A program made the translations under genes and the position numbers. Positions 45,600 to 54,686 of a stretch of DNA of 64,000 nucleotides are shown here, piece after piece; the first letter of the stretch is position 1; each line of letters begins with the position of its first letter. Under the pieces are notes generated by a model that was not told the origin of the DNA, searched no databases, and saw only the letters and a program-made list of their open reading frames with translations. This DNA comes from Pyrococcus kukulkanii (lineage in GTDB: Archaea > Methanobacteriota_B > Thermococci > Thermococcales > Thermococcaceae). The DNA lies in assembly GCF_041647995.1 (NCBI RefSeq), contig NZ_JARRIB010000004.1, positions 62,001 through 126,000 on the forward strand, read 5' to 3'.

Positions 45600-46994
45600 A
45601 TGGACCTCATTATTTTTTCCTTTTTAGTTCCCATACTCGCGGGAATTTTCGCGTTTAGGCTAGATGGTAAGAGGGCCGACGCCCTGTTAGTGGGAGCTTC
45701 GGGCTTTTCCCTCATCGTAATAACTTACTCACTCATAACCTTCACGCCCAGGCACGTTGTTCTTGCAGAAGTTTATGACTTTGGTGAAGTTTACGGCCTA
45801 ATAGTTGATGATATCTCCCTCCCGATAGCGTTTGTGGTTTCCCTCGTGGGCTTCCTCTTCATGCTGTACTCCATTGACTACCTCTCACCACATAACAGGG
45901 AGAAACCCGTGAGGGAGGGGAAAGGAAGGTTTCACGGATGGATGCTCATATTCCTGGGCTCAACCCTGGGTTTCCTATTCTCCTCTTCAATACTCCAGAT
46001 GCTCGTGTTCTTCGAGCTCATGAGCCTCGCCTGCTGGGGTGTCGTTGGCTTCTATGGAACGAAGGAAGCGATAAGAGCAGCTTATAAAGCCCTTTTAATG
46101 CCAAACTTTGGAGCGCTCGTCGGTCTTTACTCGGCTTTTGCCCTTGCATACCTAAAAACACATAATCTGTCCTTGCTCTCTCTTTCAAGCTTGCCCCAGG
46201 ATGTTAAGCTCCTCGTCTTCTTGGGAGCCATGATAGCGGCCTTCACCAAGAGCGCTCAATTCCCACTATACTCATGGCTTCCAGATGCCATGGAAGCTCC
46301 AACGCCAGCCAGTGCATTTCTCCATGGGACGGCGATGATAGAGATGGGAGTTTTTCTCCTCGCGAGGATAGTTCAGTTCATGAGCCCAATTCCAAAAGCT
46401 AGCGGCTTTATAATGCTTTTCCTACTTGCGATAACTCTCCTGATTACCACGATAGCCTACCCAATGCAGAAAGATGCCAAGAGGTTGCTCGCATATTCAA
46501 CGATGGCCGAAGCGGCGGTGATGTACAGTGGAGTTCTCTTTGCAATCTTCGGTTCTGAGGTGGGAATAAAGCTTGCGATGTTCCAGATATTCACTCACGC
46601 CTTCGTTAAAGGCCTGGGCTTCTTAACCGCGGGGACGTTCAGCTACTCTCTAGGAACCCTAAACATGGGCAAAATAAAGGTGGGTGGTTTAATAGGGGCA
46701 ATTTGGATGCTCTCCCTCTTTGGCCTAGCCGGAGCTCCCCCATTTGGGATATTCTTCAGTAAGGCTCTCCTCCTCAGATCCGGGGTTCAGATAGGGGGAA
46801 TATGCTGGGCGATCGTCCTTCTGATCCTTCTGGATTCAACGGTGTTCTTCGTTGTATCGGCGCTAAGGGTTAGGGACATGCTGGGAGGCGAGGACTTGAA
46901 GGTTACCGGCCTCATGAGGGGAGTAATTGTGATCCTCGCTGTCCTGGCCGTTATTGCTCCAGCGTTGGGTTACAAGCTCATAGTGGGGTGGTAA
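45600..46994 (+). CDS. Antiporter-like membrane subunit of the hydrogenase (NuoN/HyfF type)
   Basis: 464 residues, 13-14 helices. The core ion-translocation motif AAFTKSAQFPLYSWLPDAMEAPTPASAFLHGTA carries the conserved lysine; a glutamate in the HGTAMIEMG region and MVFFELMSLACW are also conserved. These are features of NuoL/M/N and MrpA/D proteins. It would couple electron transfer in the hydrogenase to ion movement. RBS GAGGTGG; two bases separate it from the next gene. Confidence 0.85.
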   Translation: MDLIIFSFLVPILAGIFAFRLDGKRADALLVGASGFSLIVITYSLITFTPRHVVLAEVYDFGEVYGLIVDDISLPIAFVVSLVGFLFMLYSIDYLSPHNREKPVREGKGRFHGWMLIFLGSTLGFLFSSSILQMLVFFELMSLACWGVVGFYGTKEAIRAAYKALLMPNFGALVGLYSAFALAYLKTHNLSLLSLSSLPQDVKLLVFLGAMIAAFTKSAQFPLYSWLPDAMEAPTPASAFLHGTAMIEMGVFLLARIVQFMSPIPKASGFIMLFLLAITLLITTIAYPMQKDAKRLLAYSTMAEAAVMYSGVLFAIFGSEVGIKLAMFQIFTHAFVKGLGFLTAGTFSYSLGTLNMGKIKVGGLIGAIWMLSLFGLAGAPPFGIFFSKALLLRSGVQIGGICWAIVLLILLDSTVFFVVSALRVRDMLGGEDLKVTGLMRGVIVILAVLAVIAPALGYKLIVGW

Positions 46995-46995
46995 A

Positions 46996-48696
46996 ATGGA
47001 AGTCGTCCCTTACCTCTTAGCCCTAGCATCGCTCGTTGGATTTATGGGATTTGCAAGGGTGGGGCTTGGGGTAGCCTCAATCTCCTCGCTCATCATGATA
47101 GGCTTGGCAGTTAGGAACTTAAGTAGCGTTGAGAACTATTTCCTCTTAATCCTAGGGATTTCTTCCCTAGCAGTCTTCGTGTACTCAATGGCATACACCA
47201 AAGACAAGCTTCAGTCAGCACTCCTTCCCTTATTTGTGCTCTCGATGTACGGGGTTTTAGTTAGCGAGAATATCCTTCTCTTCGTGTTCTCTTGGGAGCT
47301 TATGACGTTGCTCTCTTACCTCTTCATAAGGGACAGAGACGTTGGAGCGAAGTACTTCATAACCATGCACATCTTCACTACAATTCCCCTCCTCCTGCTA
47401 ATCGCACTTGCTCCCACACTCTCCCTCAGCTCGCTTAGGGGCAATCTTCCCTTCCTGCTTGTAATGATAGCGGCCATGGCTAAGTCAGGAATAGTCCCAC
47501 TACACTTTTGGGTTGCGGAAACCTACGACAGTGCCCCAAGTAATGTTTCCTCACTCTTTGCGGGAGCCATGGAAAAAGTTGCCCTCTTTGCTCTCGTTAA
47601 GGCTTACCTAACGTTTAATCCAAGCAGGGAGCTGGGGCTAGTCGTTGCAATCCTGGGGGCATTAAGCCTAACCATTGGCACCCTTTTCGCCCTGAAACAG
47701 AAAAACGCGAAGAGGCTACTTGCTTACCACAGCATTGGCCAGATGGGCTACATGTGGCTCGGCATAGGAATTGGCATCTACCTAATTCCCAGTAAAGTTG
47801 GCTACTTGGCATTGGCCGCTGGCCTCTTCCATGCCCTGAATCACTCCCTCTTCAAAGGCTCCCTGTTCCTTACGGCTGGGGCCTTCGAGTACTCAAAGGG
47901 AACTGTAGATCTAGATAAGCTTGGTGGTCTGTTTAAGGCGATGCCATACACGGGAACATTCGCCCTCCTATCCTCACTAGCAATTTCAGGCGTTCCCCCG
48001 TTTAACGGCTTCTTAAGCAAGTTACTTCTCTATGAGGCCGGCTACTCTTCGGGCGATCCCGTGCTACAGTTGGCGACCGCCTTTGCGTTCTTCATAAGCG
48101 CCGCAACGCTGGCATCCTTCATTAAGTTCTACTCCTCAGCATTCCTGGGAGGGGAATCTGAGGGAAGTGAAGTTCCAGTCTCGATGGTGGTTGGTCAGGG
48201 TATACCTTCGATCCTCTGTCTGCTCTTGGGACTCTTCCCCTTGACCCCAGGGGTAAACCCCTACTCGTACTTCTCCTCTCCCATGTTCCTGCTAATGCTT
48301 GCGGTGCTTGCGGTCGGTGTTTTAGTGGCGGTTCCCTTCAATGGGGTTGAAGCCAAGCCTTGGAACTGTGGGGCCTCAGGTTTCCCCGAGGAGAGGTTTA
48401 GGCTGAAGGCCTCTTCCTACTATCACCAGTACGAGGAGAAGATTGGTGGCCTCTACTCACTCTCCAGCTACCTTAGGAGGGCTGGCTCTGCCTTAGTTGA
48501 TGCTATGGCATCGGCATATTGGTGGATCTCCAAGTACTTTGAGGAGTACATTGATGAAGCAATTATAATGCCCGTCGTCAGGTTCCTCACCTCCCTGACG
48601 ATAGTTCTCAGGGACTTCAGCGTGGCTATGGAAGTTACGATGGTTTTGAGCATGATCATCCTTGCTGGAGTTATTGTACTGCTTGTGGGGTGGTGA
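46996..48696 (+). CDS. Large membrane subunit of the hydrogenase (HycC/HyfB type)
   Basis: 566 residues. About 14 helices with MIAAMAKSGIVPLHFWVAETYDSAPSNVSSLFAGAME, the lysine-containing motif of complex I antiporter-like subunits, plus an amphipathic C-terminal extension (about 440-540, YYHQYEEKIGGLYSLSSYLRRAG) like the HycC/HyfB tail. It anchors the peripheral arm and probably moves ions. Starts two bases after the previous gene. Confidence 0.86.
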   Translation: MEVVPYLLALASLVGFMGFARVGLGVASISSLIMIGLAVRNLSSVENYFLLILGISSLAVFVYSMAYTKDKLQSALLPLFVLSMYGVLVSENILLFVFSWELMTLLSYLFIRDRDVGAKYFITMHIFTTIPLLLLIALAPTLSLSSLRGNLPFLLVMIAAMAKSGIVPLHFWVAETYDSAPSNVSSLFAGAMEKVALFALVKAYLTFNPSRELGLVVAILGALSLTIGTLFALKQKNAKRLLAYHSIGQMGYMWLGIGIGIYLIPSKVGYLALAAGLFHALNHSLFKGSLFLTAGAFEYSKGTVDLDKLGGLFKAMPYTGTFALLSSLAISGVPPFNGFLSKLLLYEAGYSSGDPVLQLATAFAFFISAATLASFIKFYSSAFLGGESEGSEVPVSMVVGQGIPSILCLLLGLFPLTPGVNPYSYFSSPMFLLMLAVLAVGVLVAVPFNGVEAKPWNCGASGFPEERFRLKASSYYHQYEEKIGGLYSLSSYLRRAGSALVDAMASAYWWISKYFEEYIDEAIIMPVVRFLTSLTIVLRDFSVAMEVTMVLSMIILAGVIVLLVGW

Positions 48697-48697
48697 A

Positions 48698-49564
48698 ATG
48701 CTGGGCGTAGCGCTGTCCCTCCTTATCTCTCCCCTATTCGACGGCATAGCGAGGAAGATAAAGGCGAGGGTCCAGTTTAGGGTAGGTCCCCCAATAGTTC
48801 AGACGTACTACGACATAGCTAAGCTACTCTCCCTCCAGCCCAGGATTCCAACGAAGAATAAGCTCTTCGTCGTTGCCCCTTACTTGGCCTTAGCTTCTGC
48901 CTTAGCTTCAGTCAGCGTCCTACCCTTCGGCAAGTTCTGGGTGAGCTTCAGCTGGGACGTAGTAGCCTTTATCTACGTCCTCGCGATGGTCAGCGTGTTC
49001 TTCATGCTTGGGGCGTTCTCAGTTAGGAGCGCCTTCTCTCATATAGGAGCTCATAGGGAGATGATGCTCATCCTCAGTACGGAACCGATACTTGCAGTGG
49101 CCCTCGCCATGCTCTCCGCCAGCGCCGGAAGCCTGAAGATGAGCGATATATTGTCATCTCCATTGAGTCCACTCTCGCTTCTAGGAGTGCTCTTCTTGCT
49201 GTACTCAGCGTACGTTGAGGGCTCATTCGTCCCGTTTGATGTCGCCGAAGCTGAAACCGAGATAGCTGGAGGAATATTCGTCGAGTACAGCGGAAAGCTT
49301 CTTGGGATCTCACTCTATGCCCTCTTAATTAAGAGGTTCGCCTTAACGTGGCTTTTGGCATCGATCTTAACCTACAGGTTCCTCCTTGGTGTGAGCTGGC
49401 CGATTGTGCTTCTTGTTCAGTTCGTAGTTTCTGCGGTAATATACTCGGTGTTTGCCCTCATTGAAGCGACGAGTGCTAGGCTTAGGATCGACCAGATAGT
49501 CTCGATGAACGTTCGCGTGTTCTTCCTGGCAATCATTGCGTTCATAGTGGGGTGGTTCGCGTGA
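48698..49564 (+). CDS. Hydrogenase membrane anchor subunit (HycD/NuoH type)
   Basis: 289 residues, eight helices. RKIKARVQFRVGPPIVQTYYDIAKLL at the N-terminus is the NuoH/HycD motif that contacts the peripheral arm; VPFDVAEAETEIAGGIFVEYSG is the conserved acidic loop. The ATG at 48698 (MLGVALSLL) follows GGGTGGTG; an in-frame ATG at 48662 lies in the previous gene. It overlaps the next gene by four bases. Confidence 0.92.
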   Translation: MLGVALSLLISPLFDGIARKIKARVQFRVGPPIVQTYYDIAKLLSLQPRIPTKNKLFVVAPYLALASALASVSVLPFGKFWVSFSWDVVAFIYVLAMVSVFFMLGAFSVRSAFSHIGAHREMMLILSTEPILAVALAMLSASAGSLKMSDILSSPLSPLSLLGVLFLLYSAYVEGSFVPFDVAEAETEIAGGIFVEYSGKLLGISLYALLIKRFALTWLLASILTYRFLLGVSWPIVLLVQFVVSAVIYSVFALIEATSARLRIDQIVSMNVRVFFLAIIAFIVGWFA

Positions 49565-51240
49565 TTGAAGAGTTTGAGACGAAGTTCAAAGATCACATCT
49601 TAGAGAAGAAAACGCCGGCAAAGAATCAGATCCTTTACATGGTTAAAAAGGAGGCCCTTCCCGAGATGGTTGAGTACTGGCAGTGGCATCCCCAGGCTAA
49701 AGAGGCTCACTACTCCATGGGTGTTGGAACCGATGAGAGGCCAATAAGCGGTGGTTTTGTTTACATGCCCGTGATAAGCGTTGTTAATCATGAGACGGGC
49801 GAGGAGTTCTGGATAATGCTCAAGGCTTACCTCGACCCTGAAAACCCTGAATTTCCATCAGTAGCCTCAAAAGTTCCGGCCGCTTTATGGGCCGAGAGGG
49901 AGGTTCACGATCTTCTTGGCCTAAAGCCGAAGGGTCATCCCGATTTGAGGAGGCTAATACTCCCCGAAGACTGGCCTGAAGGAGTATATCCCTTGAGAAA
50001 GGACATGGATTACTCCTACTCCCCCATGGGAGCTCCGAAGTGCGCCTACAGGGAAGGTCCACCAGATACGAGCTTAGTCCCTATAGGCCCATATCATATG
50101 GCCCTCGACGAGCCGGCCCACTTCAGGCTCTTTGTCAGGGGCGAGGAGATAGTGGACGTTGACTATAGGGGCTTCTACTCCCACAGGGGGATAGAGAAAA
50201 TAGGAGAAGGTAGGCTAACTTACAACCAGATATTCTTCATAGCGGAAAGGATCTGTGGCATCTGCGGCTTCCAGCACTCGGTAAGCTATGCGATGGCGAT
50301 AGAAAACCTTGCTGGAGTTGAGGTTCCTGAGAGGGCCCAGTACATAAGGGTCATCCTGCTCGAGATCGAGAGGATTCACAGCCACCTCCTGTGGGCTGGT
50401 GTTGCTGCGCACTTAGCTGGCTTCGACACGGGCTTCATGTACGCGTGGAGGATAAGGGAGAAGGTAATGTGGCTGGCAGAGAGGCTTACCGGAAACAGGA
50501 AGACCTACGGAATGAACATCGTTGGTGGTGTGAGGAGGGACATCCTTGAGTACAGGAAGGCGCTAATACTGGAAACAGTCAAAGAGCTCAGGAAGGATGT
50601 CGAGAAGTTCTACGAGATTGTAACGAACACGAGAACTCTCCTTAAGAGAGCGGAAGGAGTTGGCATTCTACCCTACAAGGTGGCAAAGGCCTATTCAGTT
50701 CTGGGGCCTACGGCGAGGGCTTCCGGGAGGAATATAGATACGAGAAGGGATCACAACGTTCTCGTTTACAATGAGCTTGACTGGAAGGTTCCCGTTTATA
50801 AGGAGGGTGATGTCCTAGCAAGAATCCTCGTTAGGCTTGACGAGGTTTTAGAGAGCATCTGGATAATTGAACAGGCTGTGGATCAGCTTCCAGGAGGAGA
50901 TATTTTCACGCCCGTGGGCAAGATACCAGAATATGAGGAAGGCCTTGGATACACCGAGGCTCACCGCGGCGAAGTCGTTCACTACGTCATGACGGGAGAG
51001 AAGAACAAGGTCTACAGGTGGAAGGTTAGGGCGCCGACGTACAACAACCTACCGGCTGTTCCGGAGATGCTAAAGGGCTACAGTGTCGCAGATGCCCCGC
51101 TGATAATAGCCAGCATAGATCCATGCTACTCATGCACGGAGAGGGTTCAGATAGTTGATGCTGAGACGGGCAAGGTTAGGGTTCTCACGGAGAGCGAGTT
51201 TAACGAGCTTTCCATAAAGAAGGGGAGGGAAATGAGTTGA
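49561..51240 (+). CDS. Catalytic large subunit of group 4 NiFe hydrogenase (HycE/HyfG type)
   Basis: 559 residues. Residues 1-170 are a NuoC-like domain (ALWAEREVHDLLGLKPKGHPDLRRL); the rest is the NiFe domain with the two metal motifs ERICGICGFQHS and DPCYSCTER near the C-terminus. The 31 residues after DPCYSCTER match the tail removed from E. coli HycE by HycI, and a hycI gene lies at 57583. It evolves H2. GTG start overlaps the HycD stop. Confidence 0.93.
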   Translation: MIEEFETKFKDHILEKKTPAKNQILYMVKKEALPEMVEYWQWHPQAKEAHYSMGVGTDERPISGGFVYMPVISVVNHETGEEFWIMLKAYLDPENPEFPSVASKVPAALWAEREVHDLLGLKPKGHPDLRRLILPEDWPEGVYPLRKDMDYSYSPMGAPKCAYREGPPDTSLVPIGPYHMALDEPAHFRLFVRGEEIVDVDYRGFYSHRGIEKIGEGRLTYNQIFFIAERICGICGFQHSVSYAMAIENLAGVEVPERAQYIRVILLEIERIHSHLLWAGVAAHLAGFDTGFMYAWRIREKVMWLAERLTGNRKTYGMNIVGGVRRDILEYRKALILETVKELRKDVEKFYEIVTNTRTLLKRAEGVGILPYKVAKAYSVLGPTARASGRNIDTRRDHNVLVYNELDWKVPVYKEGDVLARILVRLDEVLESIWIIEQAVDQLPGGDIFTPVGKIPEYEEGLGYTEAHRGEVVHYVMTGEKNKVYRWKVRAPTYNNLPAVPEMLKGYSVADAPLIIASIDPCYSCTERVQIVDAETGKVRVLTESEFNELSIKKGREMS

Positions 51241-51770
51241 TATTCTCTTCTTGGAAGAGGAAAGATCTTAGGCAAGGAGTTCCTGTAACGGTAGCTTACC
51301 CGTTCACGGACACAGAAAAGCCACCTGAGTACAGGGGAATTCCGCACATAAATCCTGAACTGTGCATAGGTTGCGGTGCTTGCGTTCGAGCTTGTCCTCC
51401 CGATGCCCTTAGTATAGAATGGGACTTTGAGAACGGAAAGAAGAGGATAGTCTTCAACGCCGCGAGGTGCATAAGGTGCCATCGTTGCGTTGAGGTCTGT
51501 CCAACCGAGGCCATGGAGGAAACTACAAGGTTCGAGATAGCCACAGACAACAAGGAAGACTTGATAGAGGTTGTAGAGCACGACCTATACAGATGTCCTC
51601 GCTGTGGAAGGTACGAGGAGTTCACGGAGAGACAGATCTACAAAATGCTTCAGATTTTACCCAAGGAAATATTCGACGAATCATCTCTTCTCGAGAGGGT
51701 TCTGCTCTGCAGGGAGTGCAGGATGAGGGAGGAAGTTGAGAGGGTGAGGGGTGGTGGGGATGAGGTATAA
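51237..51770 (+). CDS. Hydrogenase [4Fe-4S] subunit (HycF/NuoI type)
   Basis: 177 residues. Two cluster motifs CIGCGACVRACPPDA and CIRCHRCVEVCPTEA, then an extra C-terminal pair set (CPRCGR ... CRECRMR) that may bind zinc. It links the polyferredoxin to the small subunit. TTG start overlaps the HycE stop by four bases. Confidence 0.9.
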   Translation: MIFSSWKRKDLRQGVPVTVAYPFTDTEKPPEYRGIPHINPELCIGCGACVRACPPDALSIEWDFENGKKRIVFNAARCIRCHRCVEVCPTEAMEETTRFEIATDNKEDLIEVVEHDLYRCPRCGRYEEFTERQIYKMLQILPKEIFDESSLLERVLLCRECRMREEVERVRGGGDEV

Positions 51771-52575
51771 GTCTGTATGGGTATTTCACGTGGACAGCGG
51801 TAGTTGTAACGGGTGCGATATAGAGATACTCGATGTTTTGACACCTTACTATGACGTCGAGAGGTTTGGAATAAAGCTCGTTGGGAGTCCAAGGCATGCG
51901 GATGCCCTATTAGTCTCTGGCCCCCTCACCAGGCAGACGTACTACGCCGTCAAAGCAGTGTATGAGGCAATGCCTCCAAAGCCCAGGATAGTGGTTGCCA
52001 TAGGAACCTGCGCCTCAAGCGGGGGGATATTCTACAACGGCTACCCGATATACAATCCCACCAAGGATAGAGGAAGGGACAGGCTGAGAACTGGTGGAAT
52101 TGAAGTTCTCCTGCAGGAATATGGAACGAAGCCAGACTTGTACATCCCTGGATGTCCTCCAAGCCCCGAGGAGATACTCTACGGTCTCTCTCTCCTTCTA
52201 GGGATCAAGGAGAAGAAGATGAAAGGGGAAAGATGGACGGCTTCTCCACCCGGAAGGGAAGAGGGAGTTCCCTTCAGGCTCCCCGTCAGACCTGTGAACG
52301 AGAGGATATACCTGACATTAAGGGAGGAGCTCAGGAGGGTTATTGGCTACTTCGACAGGAAACTAGTCCTTGAAGAATTTCTAAGGATGGTAGAGGAGGC
52401 CGAGAAAAGTGAAAATCCAAGGGAAACTCTGCACTCTCTAATTCAGGGGTTCCTGAAAAAGGAGAGGGATTGTAGGATCAGATTCGCGATGCAGTTCTTA
52501 GAAAAAGAGTACTGGAGGATTAGGGATGAGTACGAAAGGAGGCACGTGGGTCTTGTTAAGGTTGAGGTACCTTAG
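51760..52575 (+). CDS. Hydrogenase small subunit (HycG/NuoB type)
   Basis: 271 residues. Proximal [4Fe-4S] ligands in GSCNGCDIEILD, IGTCASSGG and PGCPPSPEEILYG. After about residue 165 a charged extension (GEVPFRLPVRPVNE-like to the end) of 100 residues is longer than in E. coli HycG, as in other Thermococcales membrane hydrogenases. The ATG at 51760 follows GGGGTGGTGGGG and overlaps the previous gene. Confidence 0.92.
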   Translation: MRYKSVWVFHVDSGSCNGCDIEILDVLTPYYDVERFGIKLVGSPRHADALLVSGPLTRQTYYAVKAVYEAMPPKPRIVVAIGTCASSGGIFYNGYPIYNPTKDRGRDRLRTGGIEVLLQEYGTKPDLYIPGCPPSPEEILYGLSLLLGIKEKKMKGERWTASPPGREEGVPFRLPVRPVNERIYLTLREELRRVIGYFDRKLVLEEFLRMVEEAEKSENPRETLHSLIQGFLKKERDCRIRFAMQFLEKEYWRIRDEYERRHVGLVKVEVP

Positions 52576-52816
52576 CGACATCTACCTCTCAAAGGTAACC
52601 TCCCACTTCGCGGGGGACATGCTTGTCATGGAGGAAATTGGGGAAGTAAGCGAGCCCACTGCAAGGAAGATCCTCGAGATGGGAGAAGTTACTCCTGAAA
52701 CACTTTCAGCCTTGAACCTTGATGAGTTACCTGATAAAGACAGAAGGGTCATCGAGAGAGCCATATCGGGAGAGTGGAAAGCCTTAAAGGTCGTTAGGAG
52801 GGAGAGAAATGATTGA
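52526..52816 (+). CDS. Small 96-residue protein between hydrogenase and antiporter genes
   Basis: The ATG at 52526 follows GGAGGATTAGGG inside the end of the small subunit gene; a TTG at 52553 is an alternative. The product is helical and acidic (SEPTARKILEMGEVTPETLSAL, DKDRRVIERAIS) with no cysteines or membrane helix. Family not recognised. It bridges the hydrogenase and antiporter modules and overlaps mnhF by eight bases, so an assembly or linker role is possible. Confidence 0.7.
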   Translation: MSTKGGTWVLLRLRYLSDIYLSKVTSHFAGDMLVMEEIGEVSEPTARKILEMGEVTPETLSALNLDELPDKDRRVIERAISGEWKALKVVRRERND

Positions 52817-53075
52817 GACTGTTGTAAAATTGATAGTTCCGATATTTTCTCTTGCGATAATTATGTACTTAATAAGAGCCGTTAAAGGGCCCACGATTCC
52901 GGATATAGTTCTCGCAATAGACTGCATAGGGTACGATCTAGCGGCGTTCATGGGGATTCTCTCCCTCTACTTCAAGTCTCCCTACCTGATTTCTGGGGCT
53001 ATCGTCTTAGCTCTCTGGTCCTACCTCCTTGACATCTACGTCTCGAGGTACCTCCTGAGGGAGGTGGGAGGATGA
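52809..53075 (+). CDS. mnhF: Mrp/Mnh antiporter subunit F
   Basis: 88 residues, three helices, with the MrpF signature RAVKGPTIPDIVLAIDCIGYD. It begins the Na+/H+ antiporter module. Overlaps both neighbours by a few bases. Confidence 0.88.
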   Translation: MIETVVKLIVPIFSLAIIMYLIRAVKGPTIPDIVLAIDCIGYDLAAFMGILSLYFKSPYLISGAIVLALWSYLLDIYVSRYLLREVGG

Positions 53076-53416
53076 TCCTGCTCTACATCGGTGCGGGTCT
53101 CATGGTCATTGGTGCCCTCTGCGACCTCTTAGCAGGAATAGGTATGCTAAGGTTCAAGAACTTCTATCTAAGGCTACACGCTGCCACCGTGGGTACGGTG
53201 GGCGGTGCGGTTGTCCCGCTAATCGGCGTTGCATTGGCGGCCCTAGGTATGCCTAGCCTACCCGGGAGGTTAGCTATAGCTGGGGCGAGCTTCATAACGG
53301 CCTTAATAATCCTGCTAGTTGCACCTGCAGGCAGTACAGCACTAGCCTATGCCGCCCACCGCTCAGGAGTCGAAGGGAACTTTCACTTTGACCATCTAAG
53401 GGGTGAGGAGAGATGA
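53072..53416 (+). CDS. mnhG: Mrp/Mnh antiporter subunit G
   Basis: 114 residues, three helices; GIGMLRFKNFYLRLHAATVGTVGGAV is the MnhG/PhaG signature. Four-base overlaps with mnhF and the next gene. Part of the ion-pumping module, with the other subunits forming a membrane sheet. Confidence 0.9.
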   Translation: MILLYIGAGLMVIGALCDLLAGIGMLRFKNFYLRLHAATVGTVGGAVVPLIGVALAALGMPSLPGRLAIAGASFITALIILLVAPAGSTALAYAAHRSGVEGNFHFDHLRGEER

Positions 53417-53655
53417 TACCGCTTCTGGCTTTCTTCTCCCTAGTTGGTCTCATTATGGCGTACCTTGCCGTAACGGAGAGGGATCTCATAAAGGCCGTGG
53501 GCTTCTCTGCCCTCCAGGCCATAGCCTATGCCGGAATATTCTACCTCTTGATGGCCCCTGACATAGTTCTAGCCTACGTTGCCATCTCCGTGGGAATATA
53601 CACGGCCCTCTTGGTGTTCGTGATCATGAAAACTGGGAGGTACGAGGTGAGCTGA
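53413..53655 (+). CDS. Antiporter subunit of DUF4040 type (MbhD-like)
   Basis: 80 residues, three helices, ALQAIAYAGIFYLLMAPDIVLAYVAISVGIYTALLV region matches the DUF4040 domain, which in bacterial MrpA is part of the C-terminal extension and in Thermococcales is a separate gene (MbhD). One base separates it from the next gene. Confidence 0.82.
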   Translation: MIPLLAFFSLVGLIMAYLAVTERDLIKAVGFSALQAIAYAGIFYLLMAPDIVLAYVAISVGIYTALLVFVIMKTGRYEVS

Positions 53656-53656
53656 A

Positions 53657-54364
53657 ATGAGGAGGCTGATATTTGGAATTATACTCATCGTAATTCCATT
53701 CGTCGTTACCTACCTCTATCCCATCTCGGCCCCGAGCTCCATCCACTCCCTTGGTGAGTTCTACCTTAAGGACAGCCTGACTTCAGTTAGGAGCCCGGAG
53801 GTCGTTACTTCGATCTTATGGGACTACCGTGGTCTGGACACTATATTTGAGACAGCGGTGTTCTTCTTAGCTATAATGGGGGGCTTGGCAATATTTAGGG
53901 AGCTGAAGCTTGAATATCCCTCCTGGGAGGAGTTTCCACTGCCCGTTAAAGTTGTCACCAAGGTTACGGCAGTCTTGATAGTAACCGTCGCAACTTCCCT
54001 CGCACTCCACGGACAGCTTACCCCAGGAGGAGGCTTCCAAGGAGGGTCAACGTTAGCAGTTGCTCCGCTCCTAGTTATCGGGGCTGTCTCGCTAGCATCC
54101 CTCAGGAAAATTGGGATAACCTTGGAGAGGGCCGTGCTAGTTAGAATCCTCGGCCTCACGGGAATTGTAATCCTCGCACTTATTCCACTTGCCCTCGGAG
54201 GCTACGCGGTTCAAAACCAGCCGTACTTTCCGAGCGAGTTCCTGGGGACGCTCCTCGGAGGATCCCTCCTATGGTACAACATATTTGAGTTCTTGGCCGT
54301 AGGGGCTGGATTCACGGCGGTGTTCTTGATTCTAGCGGTGGCAGGAGGTGGTAGGAATGATTGA
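53657..54364 (+). CDS. mnhB: Mrp/Mnh antiporter subunit B with MbhE-like N-terminus
   Basis: 235 residues. Residues 1-90 (VTSILWDYRGLDTIFETAVFFLAIMGGLAIF) correspond to MbhE, and residues 95-235 to MnhB, with GQLTPGGGFQGGSTLAVAPLLVI as signature. In the P. furiosus Mbh cluster these are two genes (mbhE, mbhF); here they are fused or read through as one frame. Overlaps mnhC by eight bases. Confidence 0.88.
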   Translation: MRRLIFGIILIVIPFVVTYLYPISAPSSIHSLGEFYLKDSLTSVRSPEVVTSILWDYRGLDTIFETAVFFLAIMGGLAIFRELKLEYPSWEEFPLPVKVVTKVTAVLIVTVATSLALHGQLTPGGGFQGGSTLAVAPLLVIGAVSLASLRKIGITLERAVLVRILGLTGIVILALIPLALGGYAVQNQPYFPSEFLGTLLGGSLLWYNIFEFLAVGAGFTAVFLILAVAGGGRND

Positions 54365-54686
54365 CCTCTGGGGAGTGGCGATAGTTTCTCTAGTGCTCAC
54401 GATGATAGTGGGTATTTATGGCGTTACCGCGAGGAAAGATCTCGTGAAGAAGTTGATCTCCCTAACGATACTTGGAGATTCAGCAAACGCCTTTGTCGTG
54501 GCTTTGGGATATAGAATCAACGGCAAGCCACCTATTCTTCCATCTGGAGAATCCGTAGCAACGTTCGCGAAGACCGCGGTAGATCCGTTACCTCAGGCCT
54601 TAGTTATAACTGCTGTTGTAATTGGGATGGCGATAAACGTGCTCTTGGCATTCGCGATAATCCAGTTAAGGAGGGTTGAAGCATGA
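54357..54686 (+). CDS. mnhC: Mrp/Mnh antiporter subunit C
   Basis: 109 residues, three helices, NuoK-like: GIYGVTARKDLVKKLISLTIL and DPLPQALVITAVVIGMA are the family motifs. ATG at 54357 follows GAGGTGGT. A near-complete Mrp set thus follows the hydrogenase. Confidence 0.9.
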   Translation: MIDLWGVAIVSLVLTMIVGIYGVTARKDLVKKLISLTILGDSANAFVVALGYRINGKPPILPSGESVATFAKTAVDPLPQALVITAVVIGMAINVLLAFAIIQLRRVEA

